Of a stretch of 64,000 bases of DNA, positions 38,049-48,060 are shown piece after piece. Every line of letters starts with the position of its first letter. Within the stretch, counting starts at the first letter, position 1. The stretch lies in NCBI GenBank assembly GCA_035578155.1, contig JAPWDM010000034.1, forward strand, positions 1,366,501 through 1,430,500, in the 5' to 3' direction. The notes beneath the pieces are model-generated. The model saw only the letters and a program-made list of their open reading frames with translations. It was not told the origin of the DNA and searched no databases. The stretch is from Brachynemurus nebulosus. Lineage: Eukaryota > Arthropoda > Insecta > Neuroptera > Myrmeleontidae. A program made the translations under genes and the position numbers.

Positions 38049-38184
38049 CAGGGTTGCAGAGAAATAAAGGACTATCTTTTGAGGGGTGCCTCATAGCACC
38101 CTGTAGACACTAAAACCGCAGGAATTTTTTCGGAATTAACAGTCACGTCACCCCTCAAAAGGGTAAGATTTATTTCCTTTACAG

Positions 38185-38252
<68 letters not shown>

Positions 38253-38386
38253 GCAAGGAAAATAACTCTTATCCTTTTGAGGGGTGACGCGATTATTAAT
38301 TCAGAAAAAATTCCTTCGGTTTTAGTGTCTACAGAGTGCTATGAGTCACCCCTCAAAAGATGGTCACTTATTTCTCGGACAGCCTG
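38049..38386. mobile_element. Pair of inverted ~140-bp miniature elements around (TA)n
   Basis: Copy 1 (38,049-38,186) and copy 2 (38,249-38,386) are inverted copies of each other, separated by a pure (TA)n tract (38,188-38,248). Each is itself a foldback: one end reads AGGGTTGCAGAGAAATAAA, the other the inverse of AGGCTGTAAAGGAAATAAA, with TTTTGAGGGGTG inside both arms. TA target duplications are plausible. A related end occurs inside the giant palindrome arms near 45,268. Confidence 0.8.
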
Positions 38387-38389
38387 TAT

Positions 38390-39059
38390 ATGGGAGTCAT
38401 TTCCGGTTTATCGAGTCTTCAAAGAAGGGGATAAAGCTACTTTATGTTATTCTATTATGTTATTCTATAAATGTTTACAAAAACCAACACACCGAGAGTG
38501 TATTCGTTGTAAGTCAATATATATGTTAGGTGCTCCTGGTTAACTGGGCTCTGATCTTGCAAAATGACCTACAGTTACCATTAAACTTTTTATTTATGGT
38601 AAGTTGCAAACAATATTTTTACTGCAAAATATTGCATGATTATTTAGAAATAAATAGACAAACATTTAGCAATTAATAGACAAACATAGAATAGAAAAAT
38701 AGATTATTTGGCAATAAATAGACAAACAAATAGACAAGTTTTTAACACTATATATAACTAGTTGCAGAGTTTTTGAGGTATCAAAGTCCAACAAAAAGGA
38801 AAGATGTATTTTTAGTAAGAGATATACATATTTTATTATATTAAGAAGATAAAATACTTTTGCAATAAAGATGGATATAGAGTCGAATTATGTCTAAACT
38901 CCCCCTATTAGTTGTTATATCTCTCACTCAGGTAATATTAAACGATACATACAATGTATAAAAATACACTACGTTGTAAAAAAAAAAGTAATCGATTTTG
39001 AAATAGTTTGCTTATTTATATAGTAATGCAATGATGTACCTACTTAAATAAGTAATTTT
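38390..39059. other. Non-coding stretch
   Basis: Contains a few direct ATAGACAAACA units near 38,655-38,735. No gene. Confidence 0.45.
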
Positions 39060-39428
39060 AAATTAAATAAATTTCCTATGAATGTTTTTCAATATGGGAA
39101 CAATTTTTTCCGTCGTAAAAATATTTTGTATAATATTATTAAGTATTCCCTTATCGAAGCTGTCCAGATCTGTTTTATGTTTTACATGTTTTTTCTTTCT
39201 TTTTCAGCAAAAATAGCTTTCGATCCATCATTTTTTTTTTGCTTCACTAGCTATTCTAGTTAAAGTTGCCAGCGATATACCCGTAGCTGCAGTAACACGA
39301 TTTTTAACTTGAGTTAATGGGATTTTCACACCATCACTTTCACTTTTCATAAACACTAACACATTTAAAATGATAAGTTTTGCTTGTGGACTTAACATTT
39401 TATTTTTAATACTCGTATTCATTTCCAT
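39060..39428 (-). pseudogene. N-terminal relic of a DDE-type transposase
   Basis: Starts at the ATG at 39,426-39,428. The protein includes LSPQAKLIILNVLVFMKSES, then IPLTQVKNRVTAATGISLAT and TLTRIASEAKKK, a helix-turn-helix that in many insect transposases precedes the DDE domain (from memory). A frameshift near 39,228 follows. The reading resumes in another frame as LDSFDKGILNNIIQNIFTTE and KIVPILKNIH, which matches the next conserved block of the same family. The catalytic domain is absent. Confidence 0.65.
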
Positions 39429-39429
39429 A

Positions 39430-40836
39430 TTTAAATTAATTAAATATCAATAGATAAAAACCCGATTAAAATAGAGGGTATAAAAAAGTATAATAATAAT
39501 CAAGAATACAATAAGTTAAAAAAAAAAATTGTTAAAATATCGAAAATTGTATCTCGCAGGTAAAGCACTTGACTAGCCAAAGATTCTAAAAATTACAAAT
39601 TTATTTGTAAACATACAAATTTTGTAAAACTAATAAACAGATTTTATTCAAAAATTCATAATAATAGCAATATTTACAAAGGTAGGTTTTATGCAGGGTT
39701 TATGACTGTATCAGGTAGTTCAATAAAATTGAATACATTTCAATTAATTAACCACTGAAAAGTACAGACTTTAAAAGAGAAAATTGTAGACCGTTTTATT
39801 ATTTGCAATATTTAGTAAATTGTTCAGAAAGTATAAAATATTAAAAATTAAACGTTTCTAAACTACAAGAAATATGTAATATAATTAAAACTAGAAATAC
39901 CTATGATAAAAAATTTAATGTTTCAAAACGACTTAACGCTACCAATTTTAAAATATTAAATACTAACAGGAAAATTTTTTATGAAAAATACCCTTACATA
40001 GTAATAATAACATATTTTGGTATTTATAAATACGATTTTTTTAATGATGTAGACCCTTACTTTCATTTATTTAACGGAGTACTGTAGTAAAACTGAAAGT
40101 GGACTTTAGTCGCTCAGAAACTTTGCAACTACCTATATGTATTTATATACATATAAATAAAGTTTTTGTCCTATTGTCCCAGTTTCCCCGTGAATAGGAT
40201 AACTGGAGTATTCCACCCGATATTCTATAAAATCGCTGCAACAAATGTCGGGAGTAAGTGGATCGATTTTTATACATCCGTACTTTTAAACCTATTTTTA
40301 TACAAGCTCTCCCAACTACAAAATGAATTCAAATGAAGTAATGCCTGTTGTATATAAAATAACATTTTAATTCCCACAAATATGGATATGAATATCCCTT
40401 AGCCCAGTTACTTCCTGGGCCCAGAAACCCCGGGGCATCTTACCTGTTTGCGCACAGATGTGTAATCACTGGTCGCAATCGGCTTCTACGATTATTGTAA
40501 CTATTCACAGACGTGGCGAACGTGGACTGTAAAGTGTTAATATTTTGTTTTTAAAGTTTAATTAATGATACTTGGGATGTTAGGAAGCAAAAATAACAAA
40601 AATAAAGGAATTGATATTGTAAATATAGATAGCTCTTTAATAAGATCGATAAGATTATGTCCCACATTTAAAGTTGACAATCAATTTTCCCTGTCAATTT
40701 TTGAGAAATTCGTTTATGATTCATAGTAAACACTTATCTGATTATAATCATTTGAAAATATGAAACAAATTTCCATATATTCCAGTTAGGTTTTACTTTT
40801 GTTTTACATACTTCAAAAAATTACATACATAGTATG
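39430..40836. other. Non-coding stretch
   Basis: 40,430-40,600 shares blocks with 18,485-18,600 (the LINE upstream region). No gene was recognised. Confidence 0.4.
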
Positions 40837-40839
40837 TAA

Positions 40840-41236
40840 AGCCCGCATCACACGACGCTTGTTTTGCTGTTAGATGGGCCGTTTGGGTTCGCTGCTGGGC
40901 TCCAAGCGAGTTGTTGTACTGCTGGGCAATGTGATTGCTCCTCTGCGACACTGACTGTACACGTTGTGTGTTGTTAGCCTGGACCTGTAAAGGGCTCTAA
41001 TGCTTTGATCACTAGCTCACCACTATCGGCTACCGTTAATGCTGTTAAATGGGTGCTCGCATCAGACTTTCTCATTGGTTAACGATTAAATATAGCAAAA
41101 AAGTAAGCACGGAAATACAACCGATCGGAACAGAGCCAACAGCGACGTCATTTTTCTTCACTGCAAGCAGCACAGCTATCATCACGGTTACCAGCACTAG
41201 ATCTAGCAGACAATCTTGCATCGTGTGATGCGGGCA
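40840..41236. mobile_element. 397-bp PIF/Harbinger-like miniature element
   Basis: The inverted termini are AGCCCGCATCACACGA and the inverse of TGCCCGCATCACACGA (one mismatch at the outermost base). A 3-bp TAA duplication lies at 40,837-40,839 and 41,237-41,239. A TWA target duplication is typical of PIF/Harbinger. It is GC-rich compared with its flanks, with no transposase. Confidence 0.72.
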
Positions 41237-41239
41237 TAA

Positions 41240-41435
41240 GTTAGTAGTAAATTGTTATTGATATCAAAGGATACAATAAACTTCATATTACTTTTAGAAA
41301 AAACGTTATCGTGGGTCTTAGTTACTTAATGCGGTAGCTACCTCGATTGTGTATTGTATCCAATCATATTCAACATATATTATTACATACATATAACTTA
41401 CGTCATATCAATACACACACACACACATGACAGAC

Positions 41436-41517
<82 letters not shown>

Positions 41518-42193
41518 GTATGTATGTATACCTCATTTCAGATACAATTGATCATGAGTTTTCGTTAAAAAATTAAATAATTCTTATATTCGAAACAAAT
41601 CAATCTTCTATTCTTTTCTAAAAAATAAACTGCAAATTTAAAATTTACATAAATGCAATAATAAAAGAGATAAAGCCAAGAAAACGAAAATTATTTAAAT
41701 TCAAAGTGACGAAGCATGGTTAAATTTAACTGAAATGAACCATATATAAATACGTTCATATATGGTATATGTATGGGTTGGAGACATGGCGCGGCGCCAT
41801 AGCTTATTTCTCCCGTAGAGGATAACAACAACAAAATAGCAAACAACACGTAAGTCAGTCAGCCAAGTAAAATAAATGCTAGTCCTTCTTTTTGTTGAGA
41901 CGATATGTTTATGTCGTTTGTAGGCTGAACAAGGGTAAATTGCGTAACAGGCGAATTGAGTCAATTTTTAGAGTCAATTTTACTTATAACACTTCGTACA
42001 TAGAAAGAATTTAAAGGAATATTGTCATCTTAACTACCACTGTAGTAGCTATTTGTTATAAACTTCGGTATGTTTTTCGGGTCTGGTTTTACTACTTTTC
42101 TTATTTCCGCATTTCTTAGTGCATGATTGTGCCGATTTATCGCAAACGAACTGGACGTCTCCTTTGCTCCATCTATTTTTTTTGTATGAAATA
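41240..42193. other. Non-coding stretch left of the palindrome
   Basis: Contains a (CA)n/(TA)n tract (41,412-41,512). An 89-aa minus-strand frame crosses from this flank into the giant element at 42,200 and is therefore a chimera, not a gene. Confidence 0.6.
41437..41512. repeat. (TA)n microsatellite
   Basis: Pure TA tract preceded by (CA)n. Confidence 0.97.
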
Positions 42194-42199
42194 AATAAC
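42194..42199. repeat. 6-bp target duplication, left copy
   Basis: AATAAC directly precedes AGTAGTAG of the giant palindrome; the identical AATAAC at 52,779-52,784 directly follows CTACTACT. Confidence 0.9.
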
Positions 42200-42234
42200 A
42201 GTAGTAGAAATATGGGGCTACGGGATCCTCCTTC

Positions 42235-42270
42235 CCTCCTGCCGACTTTTTGAGTGACCTCGGCAGGAGG
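42235..42270. other. Subterminal hairpin
   Basis: CCTCCTGCCGA (42,235-42,245) pairs perfectly with TCGGCAGGAGG (42,260-42,270) across a 14-base loop, 35 bp from the element end. The mirror copy is at 52,708-52,743. A weaker stem around TTCTAGAA follows at 42,279-42,303. It could act in end recognition or replication initiation. Confidence 0.6.
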
Positions 42271-42324
42271 CAAAACTACCGAGGCGGTTCTAGAAGCCTC
42301 CGGCGGTGGGTGGAGCAAAACTTG

Positions 42325-42445
42325 GTCTCCAACCTAACGATATCTAGTGAAATTTTTTTCTAACCTAACAGAACCCTTGACCTAACCTAACGAAACCTAA
42401 GCGAACTTAGCTTAACCTAACAAAAGTTTTTTTCTAACCTAAGAA
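42325..42445. repeat. Degenerate CCTAA-rich (TTAGG-like) tract
   Basis: About ten CCTAA or CTAAC units, some in tandem (ACCTAACCTAACG), recall the insect telomere repeat TTAGG on the other strand. They are interspersed with T-runs. The mirror copy is at 52,533-52,653. Confidence 0.5.
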
Positions 42446-42459
42446 CTGAAAAATTCCCT

Positions 42460-42552
42460 AACAGATGGCGCAGCCACCTTCGAGCCCTGTGAATTCGCTA
42501 CTAGATGGCGCAGCCACCTTCGAGCCTGTGAATTCGCTACTAGATGGCGTTG
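42460..42552. repeat. Three ~40-bp units with AGATGGCGC core
   Basis: Units at about 42,461, 42,501 and 42,540 share GAATTCGCTACTAGATGGCG and GCAGCCACCTTCGAGCC. The core CTACTAGATGGCGC is close to the CTCF consensus CCASYAGRKGGCRS as remembered. The mirror copy is at 52,426-52,518. Confidence 0.6.
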
Positions 42553-42689
42553 CTAGTCTGGATTCCTGTGTGTAAGTTTGAAAAATTGTCAATAGATTGC
42601 ATCGAAAACCTTTTTGATAGTTAAACTTACCATTAAAAGATGGCCTTGCTTTCATAATTTTATAATATTTTTATCTGAAAACAGGCTTA

Positions 42690-42988
42690 AACTGTCAGCT
42701 GACGTCACTAAAGGTAAACTGATATCAAATAGCGAAGATTTCTCTCTAATATGCAAAAATGAATTTTATCATATGATTGTATATTTTTATCTGAAAACAG
42801 GTTTAAACTTGTATAAATTGCCAGCTGACGTCACTAAAGGTAAACTGATATCAAATAGCGAAGATTTCTGTCTAATATGCGAAAATGAAGCAGCAGGTTT
42901 TAACTTGTATGGCTACATAAAGTGTGACAGCTGACGTCACCATAGTATTTTTTCTGCTATAAAAAGGACGCGACAGAATTTCATCAGT
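42690..42988 (+). promoter_or_regulatory. Promoter of the left 132-aa gene, with three CAGCTGACGTCAC boxes
   Basis: The 13-mer CAGCTGACGTCAC (CAGCTG E-box fused to a perfect TGACGTCA CRE) occurs three times; the CREs are at 42,700-42,707, 42,826-42,833 and 42,932-42,939. The first two lie in a ~120-bp direct duplication that also shares AAGGTAAACTGATATCAAAT. A TATAAAAA box (42,958) is followed 28 bp later by a TCAGT initiator (42,984-42,988). A 106-aa frame across the duplication (42,614-42,934) is a by-product of this repeat and stops before the TATA box, so I do not call it. Confidence 0.8.
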
Positions 42989-43082
42989 TACAATTTTGTT
43001 CGAAACTTTAGTGAAAAAAACATTAAACCTTATTGTTGTGAATTTTCAATTGTTGTGTGTTAAGAGTTAATTGTTGCCAACA

Positions 43083-43481
43083 ATGGAATCCATTACTGCT
43101 GGTGCTTCATCTGGAAACAGAGACTTAATTCAAAAAATGGCTGGAAATTTTGTGGATGAATTGAATCATCTTGGCGCTGTTAAACGATGGATTAAACTTT
43201 CTGATATGGAAATTGGAAAAGTATATAAAATAATGGGAGTCAGTCAACTACCATCGAAATTCGATTCATCGAAAATGAAGACAATATTGGAATTGGAAAT
43301 TGGATACATTTCGTTACCAGCGAGATTTGACAATTTGAACGAGCAGATGCTGGCATGGTTGCAAAGCAATCCAAAACTTGGTATTATGAATAATGGGCCC
43401 ATTGGACTAACTCATAAATTGCAATTCAAAACGTTGGATCTTCTTGAAATCGTTGGGGGTGCTGAATGGCGAATTTTGTAA
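43083..43481 (+). CDS. 132-aa OB-like small protein, left copy
   Basis: The start is ATG at 43,083 in good context (CAACAATGG), 97 bases after the predicted initiator. The stop is followed by AATAAA at 43,563. The protein begins MESITAGASSGNRDLIQKMA. Its core pattern IKLSDMEIGKVYKIMGV, then TILELEIGYISLPARF and LNEQMLAWL, recalls a group of small, repeatedly found insect proteins with a G-x-x-Y-x-I ... L-E ... L-P-x-R-F signature. I suspect an OB-fold, perhaps single-strand DNA-binding, but that is inference from memory. No signal peptide or membrane segment. The identical copy is at 51,497-51,895, so purifying selection or very recent duplication must explain it. It points inward from the element end. 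Confidence 0.75.
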   Translation: MESITAGASSGNRDLIQKMAGNFVDELNHLGAVKRWIKLSDMEIGKVYKIMGVSQLPSKFDSSKMKTILELEIGYISLPARFDNLNEQMLAWLQSNPKLGIMNNGPIGLTHKLQFKTLDLLEIVGGAEWRIL

Positions 43482-43499
43482 TTTATTCTCTTCAAAATG

Positions 43500-45780
43500 T
43501 ATTATTTAATTGTACTATGTATTTTAAAAATTTCAATATTGTATCAATTTTTATATATATTTAATAAAAAAAATTATAAAAAAAACAAAAAAACAAAAAA
43601 AAAAAAACAAAACAAAAAAACAAAAAAAAATTTTGATTTTTTTTCAATACCCATCGCTAGACATTGATTTATATTCTAGTTTTGATTATGCCAGATTAAT
43701 AAATAAACATTATTTGGTGTTTAATAAAAAATTTAAAAAATCGATTTTTCAATTCAGGTCTCGTCTCTAAATCACAATTTTTGAACTAAGTATAAATCAA
43801 TAATACATATGAGTAATATTTGATATGCATCGTATTATTAGGTTTTATGGTGAATAATTATAAAACAAAAAAAGATTTAATATCCCCTGAAAACGAAAAA
43901 TTTAATTTTTCACATGCTTAATAAAAATTATTTTTCAAGTTTAATAAAAATTATTCTTTATAAAATTGTCTATCAAATATTAGCCTTGCACATACATATA
44001 AGAAATGCTGATTTGCTAAAATATAAATCTTGGAATGTGGATACATAATGTTATAAAAGTCCAATACGTTCATACATATGTATATATGAATATTACATTG
44101 TAATACAGGTATTCGCTATATCTATATGAATCGTGTTTAAAAGCCAAATTTATTTTCCTGAATTTTTTAAAATATATATATAGTAATATAATATTTCGCA
44201 TATATACAGTACTCTGTTAAAAGTACGGGTTTCTACACCGTTAAAAACATATATTTTACAATATCAATATATTGTAAAAAATCATATTTCTTAATATTTT
44301 TAAAACTGAATATGTAATATCAAGAATTTAAAACAGTTTTGAAACATTAATTTCTCCTCATAATATTTTTTTAGTCTTAAATTAATAGCACAATGTTCCA
44401 TATATTTTAAGAAAATTTTTCTTTTAATATTTTATAACTTATCTAAAAAATTTATAGCTATTTTTTATCCAAAAATTTATTACTTGCTATTGTTAAAAAA
44501 TTAGTTAAATATATCTATAGGTATTAAGTGACCCCTAGTTTTGTGAAAGACGGTAGTAAGAGCAATTCATCTTAAATACGAAATTATTTTATCAATGCTA
44601 AATAAGCGTTTTTTTTCTCATATTATCATACTCCAATATATTGTATATTATTATAATTTATAAAAATGTGTTTTATTTATTAAAAAATTTAGCAAAATTT
44701 TAAATAATATCACGTCAAAATAATATTCAGAAGTCAATAAAAGACAATAGCAGTAAATTTATTAAGATAACTATAAATAAATATTAATCTAATGTTGAAA
44801 TATTTATTAACAAATAGTATTGCTTAGTAGAAAATTAGGTACCTATTGTTTTGTTTTCAAATTTACCTTTTTGCAATTAAAGAAAATTTTAGTAACTATC
44901 GATACCTATATAAAACGATACCCATAAAAGACAAGCATGCTCTGATCTCAACAATTTTTTCCCATGTTAAATTTGTATGTTCTTACTTCGCTGAAACTTA
45001 TTATGTTTATATATTCCCCCAATATTTTCTACCATAAACAATAGTTATAGCAAGCTAGGTAGGTATTGAATAAGTATTTTTTGTTTGTTAATTTATTGAT
45101 GATAGAGAAAAAAAATTTATGATTTTATAGACAGTGAAATACATTTAAACTATTTTTTGCAGTTTAATTTTGTAAAAACACCTAAAAATTATCAGTCACA
45201 GACAAATATTTCTAAGCAAACGAATTGAAAATGTAGTTTTATATCATAAGAATAAATGCGTATATATAGGGTGGACAGTAAATAACTCTCATAATTTTTA
45301 AAGAGCGGATGAAAACTTTAATTTTGGATTACGAAATTTTATTTTTTTTCCGGAGTTAAGCTGCATTCAATTAATTAACCCTTTCCTGCACAGCAGTTTT
45401 AGATCATTACTGTGCAAACGATACTTCAAATTAGCAAATCATTAATAACATGGGTAAATACTTATTAGCAAGAATTACATAGTTTACACATATGTTCTAT
45501 CGCACCAGAATGTTAATAGGACAATGCGATTTAATTGCCTATATTCAGGAGCAAGCAAAAACATTACCTATTTTAATAACTTAGAAAATACACATTACAT
45601 AGTTCGTTGTAAGAACAATCATTTCGGTGATCTTTTTTTTTTTTAACGAATTACTAAATTTGCTTAAGGACTATGGTATGTAAGAAATAACAACACTCAC
45701 ATAATTTTAAAATAATTAACATATAGCTATTGGAAAAGTTACAAAGATTTTTTTAACAACTTATTAAATGCTGATAGCTT
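43500..45780. other. Arm interior between the two convergent genes
   Basis: AT-rich, with poly-A/T tracts (43,565-43,632). A segment near 45,262-45,300 (GGGTGGACAGTAAATAACTC) resembles the miniature-element end at 38,249. No coding frame of substance; 44,846-45,037 is a 63-aa chance frame. The mirror is 49,198-51,478. Confidence 0.6.
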
Positions 45781-45783
45781 ATT

Positions 45784-46917
45784 TTAATATCTCCTATAGG
45801 GCCTTAAGTATAACCCTTCACCCGAAATTTTTTCATCACCATCGTTGGCGACTGTATTCTCGTCATCATCAGCTTCTCCTTCGCTCGCAGTATCTTCGCT
45901 ATCGCTAGTAGATGTTTTTTCATCATCATTGAATACATATTTTAACACTGGTTCAATAATATCATGCTTTTCCAATTCCCCGGTTATTGAGATAATCCGC
46001 TTTCCAATGTCACTTTCCTTTAAATTATTAAAATGGCTTCGTTTTTTCTCGTTTTCGATATAATCCGCGAAGCTGGGATTTATAATATGACTCCTTTCCA
46101 TTAAATTGCACACAGTATTAACCATTTCTTCTCCAATTTGCGTCTGAGTCGCTAAACTTCTTAGTTCATCAACTAAATGGTTCGGGTCATCAAAATATTC
46201 TTCTCCATCAACAGGTTTCGAATGGCCATTATGAAGGTTAGTATTTTCATCATCATATTTGAAACGTTTAGCTTCTCCATTTATTGAATTAGATGTTGAA
46301 GGTTGGTCCTTTTCTTCCGAATTTTTATCTTCTTGTTCTTCATCCTTTGCGCATGCGTTCTGAAGCTCTTTGACCATTAATATGTCTAGAGCAGTTTGTA
46401 AGAGACCAGCTATCTTTGGAGTAAAACTTGTTTCTTTGTAGTTATCAGGCGATGGTAAATGCTTTTGTTCATCAGATCGATTATCTTCGACATTTACCGA
46501 TTGTAGAATATTATGCGAGTTTTTTAAAGCGTGGAATTTACTTCTGATTGCTTCTGCTGCAGCCATCATACTTTCATCAAAAGTATTCAAGTTTCTTTTA
46601 GATAGATCTGTATCATTTTCGTGTTGATTTTGAAATACTGGTGCTTTATCTTCCTTTTCTTCATTTCTTGCTTCAAAACTATATTCGGTTTCATTATCAT
46701 CATTTTCATCATTAGATTTTGACGATTCACTTTGTCTCCTGTTCTCCGCGCTGTTCACTTGTGTCCCATTATTTACCGTGGTATATTCAAACTGATTATT
46801 TGCGATCTGGTCATTATTGTTTGTTTCATGTTCCTGAGTATGCACTCTTCTTTTCATATGACGTAAAAGAGAACTTCTCCGCGAAAATGTCTTGTCACAA
46901 CGTATACAGTTAAACAT
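45784..46917 (-). CDS. 377-aa acidic C2H2 zinc-finger protein, left copy
   Basis: The start is ATG at 46,915-46,917. Residues 1-26 form one C2H2 finger: Cys4, Cys7, His20, His26 (MFNCIRCDKTFSRRSSLLRH). Residues 27-235 are Asn/Ser/Glu-rich and largely disordered, with a helical patch (MMAAAEAIRSKFHALKNS) near 116-133. Residues 240-330 look helical and folded (DDPNHLVDELRSLATQTQIG and onward). An acidic tail follows (TSDSEDTASEGEADDDENT), and the protein ends YLRPYRRY. One finger plus acidic segments suggests a nuclear DNA-binding regulator; the family is not recognised. It is not a known Polinton core protein. Its promoter lies at 46,954-46,988, next to the central minisatellite. The copy at 48,061-49,194 is identical in protein sequence. 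Confidence 0.82.
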   Translation of the reverse strand: MFNCIRCDKTFSRRSSLLRHMKRRVHTQEHETNNNDQIANNQFEYTTVNNGTQVNSAENRRQSESSKSNDENDDNETEYSFEARNEEKEDKAPVFQNQHENDTDLSKRNLNTFDESMMAAAEAIRSKFHALKNSHNILQSVNVEDNRSDEQKHLPSPDNYKETSFTPKIAGLLQTALDILMVKELQNACAKDEEQEDKNSEEKDQPSTSNSINGEAKRFKYDDENTNLHNGHSKPVDGEEYFDDPNHLVDELRSLATQTQIGEEMVNTVCNLMERSHIINPSFADYIENEKKRSHFNNLKESDIGKRIISITGELEKHDIIEPVLKYVFNDDEKTSTSDSEDTASEGEADDDENTVANDGDEKISGEGLYLRPYRRY

Positions 46918-46953
46918 TTTGATAGATGTGAAGAGTTCGATTTATAACATAAC

Positions 46954-46988
46954 ACTGATTAGTTTTTATATCGACATGATCTTATATA
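46954..46988 (-). promoter_or_regulatory. Promoter of the left 377-aa gene
   Basis: Mirror of 47,990-48,024: TATATAA (46,982-46,988, read on the minus strand) and a TCAGT initiator (46,954-46,958), 32 bp apart, giving a ~39-base leader before the ATG. Confidence 0.7.
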
Positions 46989-47019
46989 GTACAACCAGAG
47001 CAGAATTGACGTAAAGTAA

Positions 47020-47958
47020 TGACACCAAAATGCACCAAAGGTGCACCAAATGACACCAAACTGCACCAAAGGTGCACCAAATGACACCAAACTGCACCAA
47101 AGGTACACCAAATGACACCAAACTGCACCAAAGGTGCACCAAATGACACCAAACTGCACCAAAGGTGCACCAAATGACACCAAACTGCACCAAATGACAC
47201 CAAACTGCACCAAAGGTGCACCAAATGACACCAAACTGCACCAAAGGTGCACCAAATGACACCAAACTGCACCAAAGGTGCACCAAATGACACCAAACTG
47301 CACCAAATGACACCAAAATGCACCAAAGGTGCACCAATTGACACCAAACTGCACCAAAGGTGCACCAAATGACACCAAACTGCACCAAAGTTGCACCAAA
47401 TGACACCAAACTGCACCAAAGGTGCACCAAATGACACCAAACTGCACCAATTGACACCAAACTGCTCCAAAGGTGCACCAAAATTCACCAAAAGTGCACC
47501 AAATGACACCAAACTGCACCAAAGGTGAAACAAATGACACCAAACTGCATCAAATGACACCAAACTGCACCAAAGGTGCACCAAATGACACCAAACTGCT
47601 CCAAAGGTGCACCAAAATTCACCAAAAGTGCACCAAATGACACCAAACTGCACCAAAGGTGAACCAAATGACACCAAACTGCACCAAATGACACCAAACT
47701 GCACCAAAGGTGCACCAAATGACACCAAAAAATACACCAAATTTACACCAAATTTACACCAAAAATACACCAAATTACACCAAAATTACACCAAATAACA
47801 CCTAATTTACACCAAAATTACACCATAAATACACCAAAATTACACCAAATGACACCAAATGATTCCAAGTTAAATCAAAAATACGCCATAAAGACATCAA
47901 ATTACACCAAAAACAAATTCTAAAATGCACCAGTCTCTGTGCTGCTTTACTGTTGGCG
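47020..47958. repeat. Central minisatellite, asymmetric spacer of the palindrome
   Basis: Units of 31 bp (TGCACCAAAGGTGCACCAAA, then TGACACCAAAC), mixed with ~20-bp short units lacking the GGTGCACCAAA part, fill 47,020-47,720. They decay into ACACCAAAATTACACC-type units up to ~47,930. All units face the same way, so this is the only non-palindromic part. The minus strand is open in all three frames for most of it (Trp/Cys/Val/Phe-rich), a by-product of the repeat. Confidence 0.95.
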
Positions 47959-47989
47959 TTACTTTACGTCAATTCTGCTCTGGTTGTAC

Positions 47990-48024
47990 TATATAAGATC
48001 ATGTCGATATAAAAACTAATCAGT
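47990..48024 (+). promoter_or_regulatory. Promoter of the right 377-aa gene
   Basis: TATATAA at 47,990-47,996 and TCAGT initiator at 48,020-48,024 (A at 48,022), 32 bp apart, with the ATG at 48,061. Only ~30 bp separate the TATA box from the minisatellite, so any upstream control must lie in the repeat. Confidence 0.72.
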
Positions 48025-48060
48025 GTTATGTTATAAATCGAACTCTTCACATCTATCAAA

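Larger units (their letters stand above)
42200..47019 (+). repeat. Left arm (terminal inverted repeat) of the giant palindrome
   Basis: Order from the outer end: terminal hairpin region, TTAGG-like motifs, three AGATGGCGC units, promoter with three CRE boxes, 132-aa gene (inward), ~2.3 kb AT-rich non-coding sequence, 377-aa gene (outward), then the central minisatellite. Confidence 0.95.

Noticed and set aside
42049..42318. 89-aa minus-strand frame at the left edge of the palindrome
   Set aside because: It crosses the element boundary at 42,200, so it joins flank and element sequence; neither half is recognisable.
42614..42934. 106-aa frame with an internal repeat upstream of the 132-aa gene (and its mirror 52,044-52,364)
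   Set aside because: It covers the duplicated CRE-containing promoter and ends before the TATA box; the repeat in the protein simply reflects the DNA duplication.
46959..47773. Long minus-strand frames (up to 263 aa) rich in Trp, Cys, Val and Phe
   Set aside because: They lie wholly in the 31-bp minisatellite, are open in all three frames because the unit lacks stops, and have no promoter or family match.
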